NCBI GenBank assembly: GCA_018287875.1
Contig: JAGVVL010000002.1
Location: 6,262,001-6,326,000 of the forward strand
DNA length: 64,000 nt
Direction: 5' to 3'
Source of the DNA: Nigrospora sphaerica
Lineage: Eukaryota > Ascomycota > Sordariomycetes > Amphisphaeriales > Apiosporaceae
Both the position numbers and the translations under genes were made by a program. This document shows positions 58,301 to 64,000 of the stretch, piece by piece. The notes beneath the pieces are model-generated. The model ran no database searches and was not told where the DNA came from. It was given only the letters and a program-made list of their open reading frames with translations. The first letter of the stretch is position 1; each line of letters begins with the position of its first letter.

Positions 58301-60892
58301 GCCGTGCCATCGATCCTGGATTCTCGAGCTCACGCATACAACGGTGGGACTATGCACAACGATAGATGATGACCTACGCGGCCGTCGCCATAGTTTCATC
58401 TCCACTGTGCTCCTTTAGATCTGGTCCAGATGGTACTTGTTCAGTCACCTAGAGAGGTGTCAATTTTATCAGGTACTGCACCCAGTCCTGCCTTGTCAGC
58501 CCGTGCCGCATGCGCGTTGCCTCTGAACCACCACCGGCCAACGTCAACATGTCAAACCTGCTTCCGAGGAACCCGCGAACAGCAGTTATTGCAGCGCATG
58601 GACCATGGACGCCAGTGCATACAGCCTGGGGCCGGGGACGGGAAGGAATTAAGTGCCTTAACGGGTCTCCTATAGGGGCTGGGACCGTTAGCTGCAACGT
58701 GAGTCCCTCCAAAGGAAATGAATCTGGATCGTCTGGAACAACCCGAGCAAGCCGATCAGCGTTCCCGGAGAATATCGCGAGGACAAGAGCTGAAAAAGGG
58801 CCCAGACTATGAACAGCACACTTGGCTCCATCTCGCCCCAGGCTGATCTTGCCATATCACAGGGGGCACAACAGGCCACAGGGAGGCCACCAGGGCTGGA
58901 CGCGGCAGGGTACGCTGCGACTACGATCCGGGATGTGACGGTCTCGGCTCACAATGGATGACGCAGTGTATATCCCATGCCATGCCGTGCCTTGGGTCGG
59001 CATGGCGTGGTTCCAACGAAGAAGCCCGGGCCGCCGGATGCCTCGCCGTCATGACTTTCATGACAGTTGCCCTCCGGCCCCTGTGCCATGCGAACCGTAC
59101 TGGCTGGGACGCTGCCGTGATCGAGGCGGCCAGGTTCTGTATGAATTGATCCTTGCGACTACGCAACCTGTCTTGGCTAAGAGGTACCTAGCCAGGGAAC
59201 AGGCAAGTCGAGTTAGTTCCTGATAAGTAAATGGGGACTGGGCCAAAGACTCCGCGTTCTTCAGCATCTTGGCGACAACGACCCATGGTACCGTACCGCA
59301 GCTGCATCGCGATCTTTTCAGGGTTCTGTTCACGTCCCGCCCACCCCAGGAACCACTACAACGACGGGCATGATGGGTGCACACGAGGATTTAGACCTGG
59401 CCGGTCGTGGCGAATCACCCCGACGTACGCCCCAGTCGATCTCCCTCGTGTCGCCAAGAGATGACTGGCTCGTTTCGATTCCGCGTTGCATGGCAATTTT
59501 ATCTATTTAGATGAGCCCTCCAGCTCCCTTGTGCACTCTGCCCGGCTCTCGTACGACACAACGCACCTGGATTCGTCTTGGCAACGGTGGTGTGTCCTCC
59601 GGAACTTTCCGCCGTGAGGCTCTCTTATTAGTCACTACGTGTGAAAAAGGGGAGGCGGCGCAGCTACACGCGTTGGCGACACGCGTTGACGGTACGCCCG
59701 GGGGGGCCGATAGTTCCCGAGCCATTTCAGGTTCCAATACCACGTTGGTATCTCGCTGGACCATGCGGTCATCGGACAGCACGGGTGCGACGCATCTTAC
59801 TGCGAACTAACTGCTCTAACGAACATGTGCTACGCGATGCGCTGGGTGTCTTGCTATCCAGGTTTCCCTAGCCCACTAGACACGCAACACGGACGATGGA
59901 GCCCGCTTCCAGCTTCAGTGGCAATGGGTGAACGTGGTACCCGCCATAACGACCAAAGACGCGTGTGGTGGACGGCGATCTCTTATCTCGCGGCCGGGTC
60001 CTATGGGCTTCCCACTGTGAGGGCAACTGATCCTGACTTGTTCAGTACCTGAAGGGTCATTGCCCACGTTGCCGGGCCTCCCCTCCCATGACAAGGCGCA
60101 AAAGTGATTTGATACCCGGCCAGTGAATTGGTGCTTACCAGTTGTGCCTGGCGACGAAGACCGACGAGCCGTCCCGGCTGAGACACACGAGATACAGGAT
60201 GCGGCATCCAATGAGGAAGAAAACCGCCAGGTCCGAGACCCTATCTGGCTCGCGAGGCGTCGGATCCGCAAGTGCACAACGCATATCCATTTCCTATAGT
60301 CGCCTTACGTGGGTTGCTTGTGGACTTGTTGTTCCAGCTCGCCGCGTTGAGGACGTTTCCCGTGACAACATCTTTTGGAAACGGAATATAGAGGGGGGCG
60401 AAAGCCCTCGGGAAACCCGCCCAAGGGCCAGGAACGAGTTCCGGCGTGGTGGCAGTCGGGGTGGGTATAATGTATCGACGGAAATGGCCCGCCAACTGAG
60501 CTCTCTTACCTCTTACACCGGCGCCGCGTTTTTCATGCCACCCCCTACCGTTTATTGTGAGCAGCGACTCGCCGGGTGGGGGAAGGACTCGGACGGACGG
60601 CGAGCCGGCACTATCAGCGTGTGAAAGGAAATGACGAGGAAGCAACTACAAGCTGATTCGGGTAGGGGCTATCCAGGGCCTCTTTCATCTCGCCCTCCCT
60701 CCTTCACACACTGTCTCTCTTTCCATCTCTGCCGGGATGCTGGCATTTAACCGGGATGTGGGAGGGGAGGGACCCAGACCAGCCAGAGCAGGCGCTTGTT
60801 TCTCTTTCGGACCGGCTCCTGTGGGGACAGTGCCGGGGGGTGAAGGTGTCGTCGTCTGACCCGCCCCGAGGAGGAGAGGAAGGGATAGAGAG

Positions 60893-60919
60893 AGTGTGTG
60901 TGTGTGCACGCGCGCGCGT
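60893..60919. repeat. (TG)n-(CG)n alternating tract
   Basis: A TG run passes directly into a CG run (GTGTGCACGCGCGCG), a classic alternating purine-pyrimidine tract in non-coding DNA. Confidence 0.85.
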
Positions 60920-62391
60920 TGTACTTTCTACGACCATGTCGGCCATGTTCGCGTTTACCACGGCATACAACCCAACGTCATTATCCACGCGTCGCTTCAA
61001 ATGTCCCTCCCAGGAATGTCGAGGCAAGCTCTGCCGCTGCACGTCGTAGTGGACCGTGGGCGACCCAACTTTGGTCGGACAGGGTTCTTCCCTCTCTCGG
61101 ATTTGAGTGTTGTATGTATGGCAGCGGAGGAGGAGGGGGGAAAGGCGTGCGCCTGGGCGCGTGTCCGTGCAAAAGCCCCCCAAGACGAAAGAAGAAATCG
61201 AGAAAAAAAAAACCTTGCCTTACGCAAGTGCCTAGAAAGGTCCAAAAACCCACCCGCGCCGTGGGCAAGGCCATGCCGCGCCCGACTCTCCACCCCTTCA
61301 CCCCTGCATAGCGGCACGGTGATGAAATGAGCCCCAACGCGCAAAGTGGCCGTCTTCGTCTTCGTCTCCTCTCGATGTTGGACAAATCGCCAGGCCTGGG
61401 GAGAGCGGGAGGGGAAGAAAGAAGTTGGATGCATCCACGAGCGTTTCTTTTGGGTCCCCGGCGCTGGGCCCAGAGCATGAGCCTTCAGAGTGACCATCAC
61501 ACTAAACGTACGAAGTAACATCCGACATACCCCAGGCCCCCCCCGGCTCTCCCCATCTTCTTCTCCATCCTGGGATTCGTTCGTCCCGCATCCCATTCCA
61601 AACCCCTCCCCCCCAGTCCGTCCAACCGTTCGGGATGGACCCCCCTACCCTCCCGCCTGGCGCCTCCGCCCCCATCCGTGTTCCCGCGTGCGGAGTAGGA
61701 AGAAGCCCATGATCGGGGACTGGTTGGGGTAAGCTGCCTGTGTTTTCCCCCATTCATCTTTATCTTCTCGTACGAAAGCATCCAGACGCGGCCTGCATCC
61801 GCGTGACAGGACGCTTTGACGACGACCCTTCTTCTCTCCTCTTCCCCTCCTCCCCCTGTTCCCTAGGTAGGCACAACGTGATGTGCCGACTGTGAAAGCG
61901 TCAAAGGGGGCTAACGGCCGTGCCTTCACCGGCGCCGTCGCTCTCTCGTTTGAACGCCCCTACAAACTCGCCGCCGACTTGGTGCACACCGAACCGCCCT
62001 AACACTGGGGCTGAAGGAAGTCCGCTGATGTTTCTACAGAGTGGTATGCTTTCTCCCCCCCGCCAGGGCTCCTCTGGTTGCGGGTGAGGGGTTGTCTACA
62101 TTCGGCTAAGCGATAGGGCCTCGCGTGTTCTGAGGAGGGGCCTCCCCCTCCCCCTAGTCCCGGTGGGTGGTCACGCTCTCTGCCTACCTTTTCCCCCTTC
62201 TCCTCTCCCCTCCCCTCCCTCTCGTTCTGAAGAAAGAAAGAAATGCGGCAATGATACGCATGTTTGACAGGCCTCGTCCCGTCAGTCGTCTGATGTTGCT
62301 TTCCTTGGCCCGCTCGTGAGGGTGTACATTGAGCCATGGGTCGGCTTCCCCCCGGGGGTGGTGGGGGAAGAGGTGATTGCCTGTTGGTTGG

Positions 62392-62444
62392 ACTCTCTCT
62401 CTCTCTCTGTCTCCCCCCCTTCCCCCTCGTCTCTCTCTCTCTGC
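62392..62444. repeat. (CT)n microsatellite and pyrimidine tract
   Basis: Two CT runs flank a C-rich stretch, giving an almost uninterrupted pyrimidine strand of about 50 bases. Similar tracts occur at 61540-61640 and 62040-62225. Confidence 0.85.
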
Positions 62445-64000
62445 CAGCCGTACGCATCGATGGGGGGGGTATCGGTACAGGCCCGGGAGTCGCAATTACC
62501 ACCCTATCCCACCCCCTTTCTCCCCCCAAGGGACAGCACAGAGGCTGGCTACGTACCCGTCACCACCAGTGAGCGGCCCTCTCGCGGAGCCAGAGCGATT
62601 CCGAAATGGGGCCCCCGAACGTAGCATCCAAAACGGCCGGCCGGCCGTTGGTGTTCTGGCCCGCGGCCAAGCTGGCCAAGAGCCGCACGTTACAAAACCA
62701 GGGCCGCCGAGAGACAGACAGGCTGAGGCGGGCCCTGCTCGTTGGCGACGACGAGGGAGAGCCTGGGCTCTGAGAAGAGATTCTCATGTTCGGGCCCCGT
62801 TTTTTCTTGTCCTCTTCGGACGGGAGGGGGGGGGGGACTCGGGAAGGCCTTCCCTCACTTTCCCAGGCTTTCCCACCGCGTCGGAACGAAAATGAGCACC
62901 GTGGCCAAGGCGTAGAAGAGGCGCCCCGGGGAAGCACAGGCGGGGTGGCTAACCATAGTCGCGGCGATGCAGGGGTTCGCTATATCCTCTTCCGCGTTTG
63001 AGAGCTTGGATTGCCAGGGGCCGCCGCAATGCCGTTCATCCCATCATCACCAACATCAACCACCCCCCCCCTGCGGTTTGAACTACTGTACCTACCCTAC
63101 GAATATTCTCCGACGGCGAGGCGGAACAGTCGCCCAGGCCCGCGCCCACCGGGGGGCAGGCGATGTAATCTGTCGCGACTCCTCCGTTTAAGCGAGAATC
63201 CGGGGTAGAGGTTCGGCCCCTCCCCCCAGCCTATCTATCTGTCCGTAAGGGCTACCTAGCCCTTGGGGTCGGCCGAATGCCCCAGCCGTAGAGGTCCGTC
63301 CCCCTCCTTCCCGGTCCCCTTCTACGTCTTCGCACCCACCTTTGCTGGCGCGACACCTCGTAAACGGCACGTGCCCTAAAAATACCACGTTGGGTTTCCA
63401 TGCTCCCTCCCCTTCCCTCCGTCATGTCACCGTCGCCGTCATCGGGGGACGGGGGAGGGGGTAGCCAACGCGCGTGAGGTACCATCGCTCTCTGCCAGCG
63501 GTGCATCTGACATCTCTCGACCCTTAGTTGCGTGGCATGCGTGCGCGCGCTCGCACACGCCATAGGAGGGGGGGCCGCATAACCGAGTGCTGAGTGTCAC
63601 CTCACGTCGTAGTGAGGAGGGCCGATGAGGCCGCGTACGCCGAGATTAAGGGACGGCGGGGAGTGTTCGCAAGGGAGACGTGTTGTTGGCGTCGTCCTAG
63701 CCGGGCCGGCTCTTGCCCGTGGCAGGGGCGGCCGCTCGACGTTCGTGCGCCCTCTCCCCCCCGTCATCCCCGGCGTCGTAATCCCGGGGGACCGGGACCG
63801 AGACCGACGGAGCTTCTAGGGAGCGGCACCGATGCACGTAGAACCCGTCGGGCGGGGGGGAACGGATGGCCGTCTGGAGTGTTTATGGCCGTCACTGAGA
63901 TGGGGCTTGTCCGGACGGATCAGGCCAGGCTTCATTTTGTGCAGCGGCGCGATGACTTACTACACCGCAACAACTCTCGGTTCTTACGAGATTTCTAGGC

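Larger units (their letters stand above)
55316..64000. other. 8.7-kb gene-poor right end
   Basis: The first few hundred bases are the promoter and pyrimidine-rich leader of the Zn2Cys6 gene. Beyond that I find no supported gene. Open frames of 60-170 codons are numerous on both strands but overlap and lack motifs. A frame of mixed quality runs through 59511-60288 (+) with several stops. 60.7-62.5 kb is full of pyrimidine tracts and microsatellites, as in a long fungal promoter, and may belong to a gene beyond the window; nothing in the last 1.5 kb shows a coding start I trust. Confidence 0.5.

Noticed and set aside
59511..60288. Plus-strand frame with several stops, ending in an Arg-rich stretch (WLARRRIRKC)
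   Set aside because: Considered as a dead gene, but several in-frame stops and no family resemblance leave it indistinguishable from spacer.

Overview
The window reads as chromosomal DNA of a filamentous ascomycete, most likely a Sordariomycete and perhaps Hypocreales. The signs are GC-rich coding sequence, short GT-AG introns (about 49-230 nt) with CTRAC-like branch sites, and protein types typical of Pezizomycotina: a full URA2-type pyrimidine enzyme, a Bem1 scaffold, Vps36 with zinc fingers, a Zn2Cys6 regulator and a CENP-B-like DNA-binding protein. I see no bacterial operons, rRNA, tRNA or CRISPR. The order-level placement is an inference.

Layout. 1-4.6 kb: no gene supported. 4.6-6.2 kb (+): secreted, single-pass cell-surface protein. 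7.1-8.0 kb (-): TcmP/LCMT-type methyltransferase. 9.7-11.0 kb (+): CENP-B/Abp1-type DNA-binding protein. 12.6-14.8 kb (-): Bem1 polarity scaffold, which appears to start in a 6-nt coding exon. 14.8-22.9 kb: about 8 kb with no recognisable gene. 22.9-24.6 kb (-): Thp3/LENG8-type SAC3 protein. 25.8-31.6 kb (-): multifunctional CPSase-ATCase (URA2). 32.1-34.2 kb (+): Vps36. 34.5-35.4 kb (-): unrecognised membrane protein. 37.9-38.8 kb (+): class I glutamine amidotransferase-like protein. 39.3-40.1 kb (+): wrecked flavin monooxygenase gene. 40.5-41.4 kb (+): RING-finger protein. 41.5-46.0 kb: decayed open frames of unknown origin. 46.1-47.8 kb (+): conserved-looking fungal protein with a P/E/R-rich repeat tail. 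47.8-53.0 kb: no gene supported. 53.0-55.3 kb (-): Zn2Cys6 transcription factor. 55.3-64 kb: no gene supported, with strong pyrimidine tracts and microsatellites near 60.7-62.5 kb.

Most genes are unrelated housekeeping or regulatory genes, as usual for a eukaryotic chromosome. The closest functional arrangement is the divergent URA2/VPS36 pair sharing a 0.5-kb promoter. The methyltransferase and the broken flavin monooxygenase are enzyme types often found in secondary-metabolite pathways, but they lie over 30 kb apart with no backbone enzyme between them, so I do not call a cluster. The observations most worth checking are the URA2 protein with no dihydroorotase-like domain between CPSase and ATCase, the Bem1 start microexon, the CENP-B-type protein ending in a C2H2-like finger, the non-canonical amidotransferase triad, and the unusually long gene-poor but GC-rich spacers.
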